A stretch of DNA of 64,000 nt from Candidatus Poribacteria bacterium. Lineage in GTDB: Bacteria > Poribacteria > WGA-4E > WGA-3G. A program made the position numbers and the translations under genes. How positions within the stretch are numbered: position 1 is the first letter of the stretch; each line of letters begins with the position of its first letter. The stretch lies in assembly GCA_022827185.1 (NCBI GenBank), contig JAJDTM010000027.1, positions 27,301 through 91,300 of the forward strand, written 5' to 3'. The notes beneath the pieces are model-generated. The model was not told the DNA's origin, searched no databases, and saw nothing but the letters and a program-made list of their open reading frames with translations. Shown one piece after another: positions 8,499 through 16,480 of the stretch.

Positions 8499-9610
8499 TA
8501 AGATTTCGCGCGTTGGCGGAGCAGATGATCTGTGAGGACAAGTGCTGCCATCGCCTCCACAATCGCGGGCGCGCGCACCAATACACACGGATCGTGTCGT
8601 CCGCTCGCCTCTAACGTCACCTCGTTCCCCTGCACATCAACCGTCTGTTGAGGCTTGCCGATCGTTGCTGTCGGTTTGAAGGCGACTTGAAACACAATAT
8701 TTTCGCCGTTTGAGATGCCGCCTTGTGTGCCACCTGAATTGTTTGTGCGCGTCCGAATGCGTCCGTCGGAAGCGTCGGGATTACAAATCCCTCCTACCTC
8801 ATTCTTTTCAAAATAAAAAGGGTCGTTATGTTCGGAACCCGTCATTGTGATGCCGTCAAAGCCCGATCCGATTTGGAAGCCCATCGTTGCGGGGAGGGAC
8901 ATCATCGCCTTCGCCAAATCCGCCTTAAGTTTGTCAAAGACCGGTTCGCCAAGTCCAACAGGGACCTTACGAGTAACTGATTCAATTATGCCACCGAGAG
9001 AATCTTGGTCGCGCCGCGCCTGATCAATGCGTTCCGCCATTTTGGGACCGGCAATCGGGTCAGGACACCGCACCGGACTCGCTTCTATCTGTTCAAGTGT
9101 TACCGTGTCTGTATCCACTTCGGCTATCAGCGTATGAATCTGTTTAACATAAGCAAGCACCTCAGTTTCAGCGTTCTCGCGTAAGATTTGCTTGGCAATT
9201 GCCCCTGCAGCGACGCGTCCGATGGTTTCGCGAGCACTCGCTCTTCCACCCCCCTGCCAATTTCGGATGCCATACTTCTTTTCGTACGTGAAATCAGCGT
9301 GTGAAGGACGATAGAGGTCTTTTAGATGTTCATAAGCTGCGGGACGCGCGTCCTTATTCCATACCAGCATGGAGATAGGCGTTCCAAGCGTTTTGCCCTC
9401 AAAGACACCAGAGAGTATTTCAACGACATCGCTCTCCTGACGCGGTGTCGTAAGATGACTTTGCCCCGGTCTCCGCCGATCGAGTTCAAATTGTATTGCG
9501 GATATATCTACGTCGATTTGCGGCGGGCAGCCGTCAACCACAACGCCGACAGCACCACCGTGTGACTCGCCCCAAGTCGTAATCCGAAAAAGATGACCGA
9601 ATGTATTCAT
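8498..9610 (-). CDS. aroC: Chorismate synthase
   Basis: This 370-aa protein starts [19 protein letters not shown] and carries the family signatures [25 protein letters not shown] and the later [12 protein letters not shown]. It converts 5-enolpyruvylshikimate-3-phosphate to chorismate with reduced FMN, the last step of the shikimate pathway. Full length and all signature residues are present. It is the first gene of the minus-strand run leading into mgtE, with a stop/start overlap. No other shikimate gene is in the window. Confidence 0.97.
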   Translation of the reverse strand: MNTFGHLFRITTWGESHGGAVGVVVDGCPPQIDVDISAIQFELDRRRPGQSHLTTPRQESDVVEILSGVFEGKTLGTPISMLVWNKDARPAAYEHLKDLYRPSHADFTYEKKYGIRNWQGGGRASARETIGRVAAGAIAKQILRENAETEVLAYVKQIHTLIAEVDTDTVTLEQIEASPVRCPDPIAGPKMAERIDQARRDQDSLGGIIESVTRKVPVGLGEPVFDKLKADLAKAMMSLPATMGFQIGSGFDGITMTGSEHNDPFYFEKNEVGGICNPDASDGRIRTRTNNSGGTQGGISNGENIVFQVAFKPTATIGKPQQTVDVQGNEVTLEASGRHDPCVLVRAPAIVEAMAALVLTDHLLRQRAKS

Positions 9611-9655
9611 TTATTTTTACAGGCACTTTGGAAGCGCGCCCCTTTACTTTTGGAA

Positions 9656-9685
9656 TTGTATATTTTAGACATCTTGTGTTATACT
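9656..9685 (+). promoter_or_regulatory. Possible sigma70-type promoter for the M50B-like gene
   Basis: TTGTAT and TATACT are separated by 18 bases, about 120 bases upstream of the start at 9807, with the tandem repeat between them. The -35 match is moderate. Confidence 0.35.
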
Positions 9686-9718
9686 ATAGCAGATTCTGCC
9701 ATAAAAGGCAAGCACTTT

Positions 9719-9796
9719 TCGGTGCCGCTCGCAAACCGAAAACTCGCTATTCAAAAGTCGGTGCCGCTCGCAAACCGAAAACTCGCTATTCAAAAG
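9719..9796 (+). repeat. Two exact tandem copies of a 39-bp unit
   Basis: The unit begins TCGGTGCCGCTCGCAAACCG and ends CTATTCAAAAG. Copies at 9719-9757 and 9758-9796 are identical. A diverged third copy lies at 4908-4940. The array ends 10 bases before the start of the M50B-like gene and supplies the only A/G-rich stretch before it. Confidence 0.9.
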
Positions 9797-9806
9797 AAGA
9801 GGATTT

Positions 9807-10499
9807 ATGCTGTCACTTTTTAAACGCTATATTGCCCTGCTTCTGATTTTTATCGGTATCGTGTTCTTGTGGGATACGCTGTTTGTGTATCCGCTCAAAA
9901 TCTTCGTGGTGTTCATGCATGAAGTGAGTCACGGGCTTGCCGCAATCGTGACCGGCGGTAGGATCGTCGAAATTCAGGTTAACCCACAGCAGGGTGGACA
10001 TGCCCTCACACAAGGCGGTTCTCGGTTTTGGACGTTGACTGCAGGCTATCTCGGCAGCCTGCTATGGGGCGGACTTATCCTGCTTCTGGCAGCAAGGACG
10101 CACCTTGATAAGGCGATTAGCGTGCTTATCGGTTTGGGTATGGTAGCGATCTCTATAGGGTTCGGTGAAAGCACATTTACCTATCTATTCGGCATAGGTT
10201 TCGGGGTCGTATTGCTGGCTGTCGGTTTCTTTCTACCAGAGGCGGTCAACGATTGGATACTGCGGGTCATCGGTGTGACAAGCTGCCTTTACGCAATCCT
10301 TGACATCAAGAGCGATGTTTTGGACAGGGCACATCTGCGTTCAGATGCACGGATGCTCTCAGAGGTAACAGGCATTCCGACTGAAGTTTGGGGTGCTTTG
10401 TGGATTCTCATCGCAATCGCGCTTACGCTATGGTTTCTCTATCTCGCAGGCAAGACTCCGGTTGTCCAAGAAGAAACATCTGCCGAGGATGATCTCTGA
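9807..10499 (+). CDS. M50B-like integral membrane metalloprotease family protein
   Basis: A 230-aa membrane protein with about six hydrophobic segments. The HEVSH motif (His38, Glu39, His42) lies at the end of the second segment, as in site-2-protease-like M50B proteins, and LDIKSDV near residue 166 resembles the distal conserved Asp region. This matches the peptidase_M50-like family of small membrane proteins (PF13398 type), whose activity is mostly uncharacterised. An AGAAGAGG stretch precedes the ATG at 9807. It lies alone, convergent with the small gene at 10515. Confidence 0.75.
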   Translation: MLSLFKRYIALLLIFIGIVFLWDTLFVYPLKIFVVFMHEVSHGLAAIVTGGRIVEIQVNPQQGGHALTQGGSRFWTLTAGYLGSLLWGGLILLLAARTHLDKAISVLIGLGMVAISIGFGESTFTYLFGIGFGVVLLAVGFFLPEAVNDWILRVIGVTSCLYAILDIKSDVLDRAHLRSDARMLSEVTGIPTEVWGALWILIAIALTLWFLYLAGKTPVVQEETSAEDDL

Positions 10500-10514
10500 C
10501 TTTGCAACACGCCA

Positions 10515-10736
10515 TTAACCAAATGGACTAAATTGGCCCGCCGATATTCCGCTAAAGTGAAGAAACCACACGCCGAGACCTATTAGAAAAAGTGGAACGC
10601 AGATAAGTACGATGAGGATGAAGCATCCCCACATCCACGAACCTCTGGATTTCGCAACGGTTGCCAGACGCGCGAGTAGCATACCGCCACATATCATAAT
10701 GATAACGACGAGACCGAATATTGCCGCCATCAGCAT
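10515..10736 (-). CDS. Small membrane protein, 73 aa
   Basis: A short ORF with two clear hydrophobic segments (about 3-24 and 35-62) separated by a basic loop. A GGAGA site nine bases before the ATG at 10736 supports translation. It is divergent from the OPT-like gene at 10772, and their upstream regions abut. No family is recognised. Confidence 0.5.
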   Translation of the reverse strand: MLMAAIFGLVVIIMICGGMLLARLATVAKSRGSWMWGCFILIVLICVPLFLIGLGVWFLHFSGISAGQFSPFG

Positions 10737-10771
10737 CTCTTGTTTTCTCCTTCCCTGAACGCTACGCTAAT

Positions 10772-12742
10772 ATGAGACACCCTTCAAAAAGCCCCATCAC
10801 CCTACGCGCAACGCTGATCGGCATCGTTCTTATACCATTCAATAGCTACTGGATCCTACATCTCAGTTATATCTGGGACTCTAACCGTCCCACGAGCTTA
10901 GCGTTGCTGTTCAATGTCCTGTTTACGTTGCTCGTGCTTATTGGTCTCAGTGTCATACTCAAACGTTTGCGTCCGTCATTGGCGTTTACACAGAGTGAGT
11001 TGTTAACGATCTATGCGATGCTCTGCCAAGCCTCTGTTTTCGCCGGACGCGATATGCTGCAAGTCTTAGTCCCATTGATGGGCAACGGTTTTTGGTACGC
11101 GACAACCGAGAACGAATGGGCACAACTCTTTCATCAGCATCTCCCGGAATGGCTTGTTGTCGGAGAACAAGAGGTGTTACGCGGTTTCTATGAAGGTGAA
11201 TCCACGCTCTATTTGCAGACGCACATACAGGCGTGGCTACTGCCGACGCTGATCTGGGTCGGTTTTTGCCTTGTTATCGGCGTAACAATGCTCTGCATTA
11301 ATGTCCTTTTACGCAAGCAGTGGCAGGAACACGAACGGCTTACCTATCCGATTGCACAACTCCCTTATGAAATCACACGTGCAGCATCAAACGCGAGCAA
11401 CCTACGCCTAACACCACATCTATTTTTTAATCGGAGAATGATGGTTGTCGGTTTAAGCATCGCTGCTGTCCTGAATCTGCTCTATAGTTTACACCAGATT
11501 GACCCCGTTTTTCCAACAATTCCACTCTATCGTAGTTTTCGGCTCCCCGAAAAACCGTGGAGTGCGATGAATAACCCCGGCTTCCGTATCAGTTTCTTCC
11601 CGTTTGCAATCGGTGTCGGTTTCCTGATACCGCTCGATTTGGGGTTCTCCTGCTGGTTTTTTCATCTGTTTTGGCACTTTGAACGGATTATCGGTGAGAT
11701 GTTCGGTTGGCGTGGGGCTGTTGGGTTTCCGAGAGAAATGGCACAAATTCGCGGTGTATGGATGGCACTGTTTCTCTGGACACTCTGGATGGGACGTTCA
11801 CATGTCAAGGTGGTATTGAAAACCGTTTTCGTAGGGGCGAGGTCACCTCGTCCGTGCGGGCAGGGAAACCCTACCCCTACGAATGACGAGGGTGAAGCGT
11901 TGCGTTATAGGACGGCAGCGATTGGTGTGCTTATCGGATTTATCTTGATTATGGCGTTCTGTCTCAAGGCGGGGATGTCACTCTGGTTCGCCATCCTATT
12001 TTTCGCACTTTATTTCGCCATGTCGGTAACGATTACCCGCATCCGTGCCGAACTCGGTCCGCCCGCACACGACCTCTACAATGCCGGGCCCGATCTCCTT
12101 TTGACAGATGCACTCGGCACACGGCGCATCGGCAATCGGAATCTCTCGGTGATGTCGCTCTTTTTCTGGCTGAACCACCTCTCTTACCGGGCACATCCGA
12201 TGCCGCACCAACTCGAAGGGTTGAAACTCGCGCATCAAACCCGTTTCAATCCGTCCCAACTGCTCTGGGTATTAGCGATTGCGATCTTCGTCGGTGCGCT
12301 CTCCGCTGCGTGGGGACACTTACATCTCTCCTATCAAGTCGGCTTGGAACAGGCGCGTTCGTGGTATGCCCGCGCCGCCTTCAACAGACTCGCGGGATGG
12401 CTCTATAATCCGAGCGAAACGAGCATCAGTGGCATGCTCTACACTGCGGGTGGATTTGGTTTTGCTGTCGGTTTGCTGCTCTTGCGATGGCGGTTCATTC
12501 AGTGGCCTCTACATCCTGTCGGTTACGTCGTTTCGAGTTGGTGGACATTTACGGGACTGTGGTTTCCGCTCTTAATCAGTTGGATCGTCAAACGGATTTT
12601 ACTCTCGACAGGCGGTGTGCGCTTATACCGACGTTCGATCCCATTTTTCATCGGTCTGGTTATCGGTGATGTGATTATTGCATCCATAATTAGCATTCTG
12701 GGCCTGATTTTCGATTTTCGTGTTGTTTATCTGAGTTGGTAA
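10772..12742 (+). CDS. OPT-like polytopic membrane protein (DUF6785 type)
   Basis: A 656-aa protein from the ATG at 10772, with at least twelve hydrophobic segments and the conserved SELLTIYAMLCQASVFAGRD segment typical of the large DUF6784/6785 membrane family, which is related to oligopeptide transporters. Transport substrate is unknown. The longer frame from 10721 is rejected because its extra residues lie in the neighbour's upstream region. Around residues 354-370 a stretch reading VGARSPRPCGQGNPTPT is encoded by a GC-rich palindromic repeat and looks inserted in frame. A second family member lies at 53533, in a different neighbourhood. Confidence 0.8.
   Translation: MRHPSKSPITLRATLIGIVLIPFNSYWILHLSYIWDSNRPTSLALLFNVLFTLLVLIGLSVILKRLRPSLAFTQSELLTIYAMLCQASVFAGRDMLQVLVPLMGNGFWYATTENEWAQLFHQHLPEWLVVGEQEVLRGFYEGESTLYLQTHIQAWLLPTLIWVGFCLVIGVTMLCINVLLRKQWQEHERLTYPIAQLPYEITRAASNASNLRLTPHLFFNRRMMVVGLSIAAVLNLLYSLHQIDPVFPTIPLYRSFRLPEKPWSAMNNPGFRISFFPFAIGVGFLIPLDLGFSCWFFHLFWHFERIIGEMFGWRGAVGFPREMAQIRGVWMALFLWTLWMGRSHVKVVLKTVFVGARSPRPCGQGNPTPTNDEGEALRYRTAAIGVLIGFILIMAFCLKAGMSLWFAILFFALYFAMSVTITRIRAELGPPAHDLYNAGPDLLLTDALGTRRIGNRNLSVMSLFFWLNHLSYRAHPMPHQLEGLKLAHQTRFNPSQLLWVLAIAIFVGALSAAWGHLHLSYQVGLEQARSWYARAAFNRLAGWLYNPSETSISGMLYTAGGFGFAVGLLLLRWRFIQWPLHPVGYVVSSWWTFTGLWFPLLISWIVKRILLSTGGVRLYRRSIPFFIGLVIGDVIIASIISILGLIFDFRVVYLSW
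11831..11880 (+). repeat. Palindromic repeat inserted in frame within a coding region
   Basis: The 50-bp segment starts GTAGGGG and ends CCCCTAC, and contains CGAGGTCACCTCG and AGGGAAACCCT as inner palindromes. It is translated as a Pro/Arg/Gly-rich insert between two hydrophobic parts of the membrane protein. It looks like a mobile or repetitive palindrome that has kept the reading frame. Confidence 0.75.
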
Positions 12743-12773
12743 CCCTTCTCGCTGATAGAATGGAAAAAATCAC

Positions 12774-12802
12774 TTGACATTCGACATATATTGGTGTTAA
12801 AT
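12774..12802 (+). promoter_or_regulatory. Sigma70-type promoter upstream of a small membrane protein gene
   Basis: A perfect TTGACA is followed after 17 bases by TTAAAT. It would give a leader of about 200 bases before the gene at 13012, containing the hairpin at 12916-12937. Confidence 0.45.
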
Positions 12803-12915
12803 TTTTTATGCAGAACTGAAGAAATGCTTTTTAACGCACTTCAAAAAAGTATCATCCGTAGGCAGGGGCATTCAATTGTCCATTTTTCAATCGAATTTTC
12901 ACCCCAGGCCCGGTA

Positions 12916-12937
12916 GGTTCGGTTTCCTAACCGAACC
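12916..12937 (+). repeat. Perfect 9-bp stem hairpin
   Basis: GGTTCGGTT, a TCCT loop, then AACCGAACC. It has the look of a dispersed intergenic palindrome. There is no T-run after it, so a terminator is unlikely. Confidence 0.6.
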
Positions 12938-13011
12938 GGATCGTTGAAAAAAGACGTGAAACCCAATAATTTCTTAAAATTGAATGACCCTGATCCGTAG
13001 GAGCATGTGCT

Positions 13012-13263
13012 ATGAAACGTCACCATATTGCTGGTATCATCAGCGGAATATGTGCGATAGGTTTAGCAGTCCGCAGTGCGCTTTCAGGAAATATCGTCGA
13101 AGCACTCATATACTTCATTGGGTTATCTGTTATAGCCGTTTCAAGTTTTTTTAAGGACAGATTAACACCCAGATGGTCCCACAGGATATTACCGTTTTGG
13201 ATGGGCGTTATTTTAGTCTGTCTCATGTTGTTTGAGTTGGTTGTTTTTATCTTTCTTCCTTAA
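13012..13263 (+). CDS. Small membrane protein, 83 aa
   Basis: The protein has three hydrophobic segments (about 6-24, 30-46 and 62-82) with basic residues at the N-terminus (MKRHH) and in the middle loop. A TAGGAG site about nine bases before the ATG and an upstream promoter candidate support expression. It ends four bases inside the convergent protease gene at 13260. I do not recognise a family. Confidence 0.5.
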   Translation: MKRHHIAGIISGICAIGLAVRSALSGNIVEALIYFIGLSVIAVSSFFKDRLTPRWSHRILPFWMGVILVCLMLFELVVFIFLP

Positions 13264-15266
13264 GGCGGCGAAGGTGCAGCCCCCGTTGACTCACCGAGAT
13301 GTTGGGCAACAACTACGAGGTCTAAAATGTTGACAGTCCCATCGCCATTTACGTCAATTTGTGAGTTGGCTGATGCAGTGTCCCCTAAATGCTGTGCTAC
13401 CAGAACCAGGTCCAAAATGTTTACTTGTCCATCCTGATTAACATCCCATGCAGGAGCTGTAGGTTCATCTGCTACAGCGAGTACGGTATATTCAGTATCA
13501 TTTTCAAATCCGAAAAACCCACTCCAACCGCCCCAGCGATCGTAAACAGCAACTAATAAGGTATTTGTCCCCTGGTTCAGAGTGGCAGAGAACTTCTCTT
13601 GATAATCAGTAGCCCCTCGGTTAATAGGACGGTTGTGAACCAATTCGCCGTTGAGCCAGACCTTGACAGCATCATCGCTCCCGACATACATCACCGTATT
13701 CTGTTCCTCCGGAGAATCTAAGGCAATATAGCCGTAAGCAACATGATAGTCTATAACGCCTGTTCCTAAACCGATAGCGTTTATTAAGTCATTAATGTTA
13801 TCTTCACCTGTGGCAGCGAGGGTTCCGACTGTCCAAACAAGGTTTCCTATTTCATCCCCAGCAGTTGCCCCTTCTACGGCAATTTGCTGCTCTGTAGTGG
13901 AATTATCGCTGGCTTGCGCAAGCCAATCAATTCCCGAAGCGGCAGCTTCTTCGCCTCCGATCTCTCCTGTCGGCACAATCATCCATAGCCACGGTCCCTC
14001 TATTTTCGGACCGGGGCTAATACCTGTCAATTCGCTTTCAACCAATATGCGCCCTGTTTCCTCTGCGGCGATAAACACTGATAGATTATTGCCATTTTCG
14101 TCTTTGAGTAACCATATATCACCCACATTAGTCGGGAAATGGCGAATGTCGCGGCTTTGGCGCGCACGGAAAACTTCTGTTCCATCAGGACCCACCCAAT
14201 ATACTGAAACATCGTCTCCAGTAAAATTTACGACAAGAACTTCAGTTTCACCACCTGTGGTTCTTGATTCATTTAGACTTGCAAGTTCACTCGGATCATG
14301 CGGGGATAAATTCACCCACTCATTTCCACTATCACTGTCTGGATCACTCAATTGATCATACAATGCTACCAGTTCAGGAGGCCATTCAAAGGTCGGGGAA
14401 TCTTTTGGATTGAATCCTTGAAGGTGCTGCAGATGGGTTCGAGTGGCAGGCGGCGTATATCGCCAGTCGCTATCACCAAAGACTTCGACAAGCAGTATTG
14501 AGAGATCGGGATCATAATCCTTTAACTCCGCTCGTGTGTTAACATGATTGTGTAGTGGACCATTTTCCTCATTGGAGTTAAACCAAGATTGCACGCCTTC
14601 AGCCCAGTATTCCCAATGATCCGTGGAAGCGAAAGTGCCCTGCCACAACCCTTCTTTTATTGCTGTATCATACGTTATCCTGAGTCGACCGTCAAAACTT
14701 GGGTCAAAGGTATTCAAGCCTTGGTTGTGTAAGGAGTGAGCGAACTCATGAATTAAGGTATTCTCAGTCCAATAGGGATCCCCTGGATAGTTAAGCAGAT
14801 TTTCCTCACCACAACTCGTTGTCTGACCTCCCAAACCGCGGGCCCGAATGTCCCAATAAAAACTCGGACCCAAGTAGCTATGTTCAGGAATCTGTGTCGT
14901 CATCTCATTATACGCCATCACGGAGAAACGTACTCTATTCTCAGCCATCACCTTTAGTAGATCCGAGCGATGACCAACCATTTGATTGATCAGATATGCA
15001 GCTTCCTTTACAGCATAAGGATTCACCTTCGCTGATGCCAAGACAGGAACTCCCCCTATATCAATCCACTGCTGATAAAATGGATCCAGTCCGAAAGCCT
15101 CGCGGACAGCATGTGGAGGCGGGGTAGGCTCAGGGAGGTCAATTTGTGCTTCTACCGATGACAAAGTTGAGAGGAGCAATACACAGAACATGAGGGAGCA
15201 AACAAATGTGGGTCGCAGTTTATAAGTTTTCGATATTGCAATATATTTCGATTTGAAAAGTTGCAT
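13260..15266 (-). CDS. Secreted zinc metalloprotease with VHL-beta-like, CBM-like and dockerin domains
   Basis: From the ATG at 15266 the protein has 668 residues with a signal peptide ending near SSVEAQ. The catalytic domain has HEFAH (HExxH) with a following Asn/Asp-rich segment and a WAEGVQSWF helix that supplies a likely third ligand or base. Next comes a domain reading EVLVVNFTGDDVSVYWVGPD and IWLLKDENG, which resembles the von Hippel-Lindau beta domain. A jelly-roll segment follows (KVWLNGELVHNR to WGGWSGFFGF), and two Ca-binding dockerin repeats close the protein (DVNQDGQVNILDLVLVAQHLG and a near copy). The dockerin suggests docking to a cohesin scaffold or calcium-dependent folding outside the cell. 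Start choice between 15383 and 15266 rests on the signal peptide. Confidence 0.8.
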   Translation of the reverse strand: MQLFKSKYIAISKTYKLRPTFVCSLMFCVLLLSTLSSVEAQIDLPEPTPPPHAVREAFGLDPFYQQWIDIGGVPVLASAKVNPYAVKEAAYLINQMVGHRSDLLKVMAENRVRFSVMAYNEMTTQIPEHSYLGPSFYWDIRARGLGGQTTSCGEENLLNYPGDPYWTENTLIHEFAHSLHNQGLNTFDPSFDGRLRITYDTAIKEGLWQGTFASTDHWEYWAEGVQSWFNSNEENGPLHNHVNTRAELKDYDPDLSILLVEVFGDSDWRYTPPATRTHLQHLQGFNPKDSPTFEWPPELVALYDQLSDPDSDSGNEWVNLSPHDPSELASLNESRTTGGETEVLVVNFTGDDVSVYWVGPDGTEVFRARQSRDIRHFPTNVGDIWLLKDENGNNLSVFIAAEETGRILVESELTGISPGPKIEGPWLWMIVPTGEIGGEEAAASGIDWLAQASDNSTTEQQIAVEGATAGDEIGNLVWTVGTLAATGEDNINDLINAIGLGTGVIDYHVAYGYIALDSPEEQNTVMYVGSDDAVKVWLNGELVHNRPINRGATDYQEKFSATLNQGTNTLLVAVYDRWGGWSGFFGFENDTEYTVLAVADEPTAPAWDVNQDGQVNILDLVLVAQHLGDTASANSQIDVNGDGTVNILDLVVVAQHLGESTGAAPSPP

Positions 15267-15471
15267 GATGTGAAATAAGAACAAATTCTGCAGGGTATAG
15301 GCAAAATTCAGTTTTATCTCCTTTGTTGTTTCACAAAAATTAATCAATTTTATGCGGTGAATAGTAGTATAATAATTAGGCATAATAAGTCAAGTCAAAA
15401 AATTTAACTTACCCGGAAAGTCAGAATTGGAAATTTTCCAGCAAAAAGAGAAAGCATCAAAAAATGTAGTC

Positions 15472-15500
15472 TTGAAATTTCCACACAAACCTGTTATTAT
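15472..15500 (+). promoter_or_regulatory. Promoter of pyrD, probably leaderless transcript
   Basis: TTGAAA and TATTAT are 17 bases apart. The -10 ends nine bases before the ATG at 15509, so transcription would start at or one to two bases before the start codon. No Shine-Dalgarno is present. Confidence 0.55.
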
Positions 15501-15508
15501 TATTCACG

Positions 15509-16438
15509 ATGGACACAACAGATTTGTCACTCAGTGTGAATATTGGCGGAATACAGATGCAGAATCCGGTCATGACGGCATCTGGCACCTTCGGCTACGG
15601 CAGTGAATACGCCGATTTCGTGGATTTGAACCGCCTCGGCGCGGTGGTCGTTAAAGGCGTTACGAGTGTGCCGTGGCCCGGCAATCCGATGCAACGGATC
15701 ATGGAAACGCCCTCCGGTATGCTCAACGCAATCGGCCTCCAAAATGTCGGCGTAGACGGCTTTATTTCGGAGAAACTGCCTTATCTGCGTGATTTTGATG
15801 TCCCGGTGATTGTCAATGTCTGTGGCAAAACGGTTGAAGAATATCTGACGGTCGTTGAGAAACTAAACACAGCAGAGGGTGTTGCAGGTGTAGAACTCAA
15901 TATCTCCTGTCCAAACTTGGATTGCGGCGGTATGAGTTTCGGCGTTGACGCGACGCTGGCATACGAACTCGTCAAAGCAGTCCGTGCGATAACACACCTA
16001 CCGCTGTTGGTAAAACTATCCCCGAACGTCACGGATATTACTGAAATCGCACGCGCCGTTGAGGATGCTGGTACGGACGCGCTCTCTGCTATCAATACGC
16101 TTCTTGGTATGGCGATTAACGCGGAAACGCGGAAACCCGAACTCGCAAACGTCACAGGCGGCCTCTCTGGACCTGCGATAAAGCCTGTGGCACTCCGATT
16201 GGTTTGGGAGGTCTACAAAAGCGTCTCCATCCCAATCGTCGGGATGGGTGGCATTATGACTGCGACAGACGCTGTAGAATTTTTCATCGCTGGTGCCTCT
16301 GCTGTGGCAATTGGGACAGCAAATTTCGTCAATCCACAAGCATCTATCAAAGTGATTAAAGGTCTTCACGCTTATCTCAAAGAAGCAAATATGAGCTCAA
16401 TTAAAGAATTGATTGGCAGTTTACAGGTTAATCCGTAA
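15509..16438 (+). CDS. pyrD: Dihydroorotate dehydrogenase, class 1B catalytic subunit type
   Basis: A 309-aa TIM barrel with NPVMTASGTFGYG at the N-terminus, VVKGVTSVPWPGNP, the ELNISCPN loop and the FMN-phosphate site PIVGMGGIMTATDAVEF. It oxidises dihydroorotate to orotate in pyrimidine synthesis. Length and motifs fit the NAD-linked class 1B enzyme, which usually pairs with an electron-transfer subunit PyrK; none is visible here. It is followed after 42 bases by pyrB, so the two form a small pyrimidine operon. An A/T-rich leader without a ribosome-binding site precedes the ATG. Confidence 0.93.
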   Translation: MDTTDLSLSVNIGGIQMQNPVMTASGTFGYGSEYADFVDLNRLGAVVVKGVTSVPWPGNPMQRIMETPSGMLNAIGLQNVGVDGFISEKLPYLRDFDVPVIVNVCGKTVEEYLTVVEKLNTAEGVAGVELNISCPNLDCGGMSFGVDATLAYELVKAVRAITHLPLLVKLSPNVTDITEIARAVEDAGTDALSAINTLLGMAINAETRKPELANVTGGLSGPAIKPVALRLVWEVYKSVSIPIVGMGGIMTATDAVEFFIAGASAVAIGTANFVNPQASIKVIKGLHAYLKEANMSSIKELIGSLQVNP

Positions 16439-16480
16439 TAAGAATTAGGCGTACTTACAACGGACACCCAGAGGAGAACA

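Noticed and set aside
8499..8588. N-terminal extension of MgtE
   Set aside because: It overlaps chorismate synthase and is Cys/Arg/Ser-rich without family similarity; the ATG at 8498 overlaps the aroC stop.
12841..13026. 61-aa minus-strand ORF around the hairpin
   Set aside because: It covers a palindrome and the start of a better-supported gene and has no translation signal or motif.
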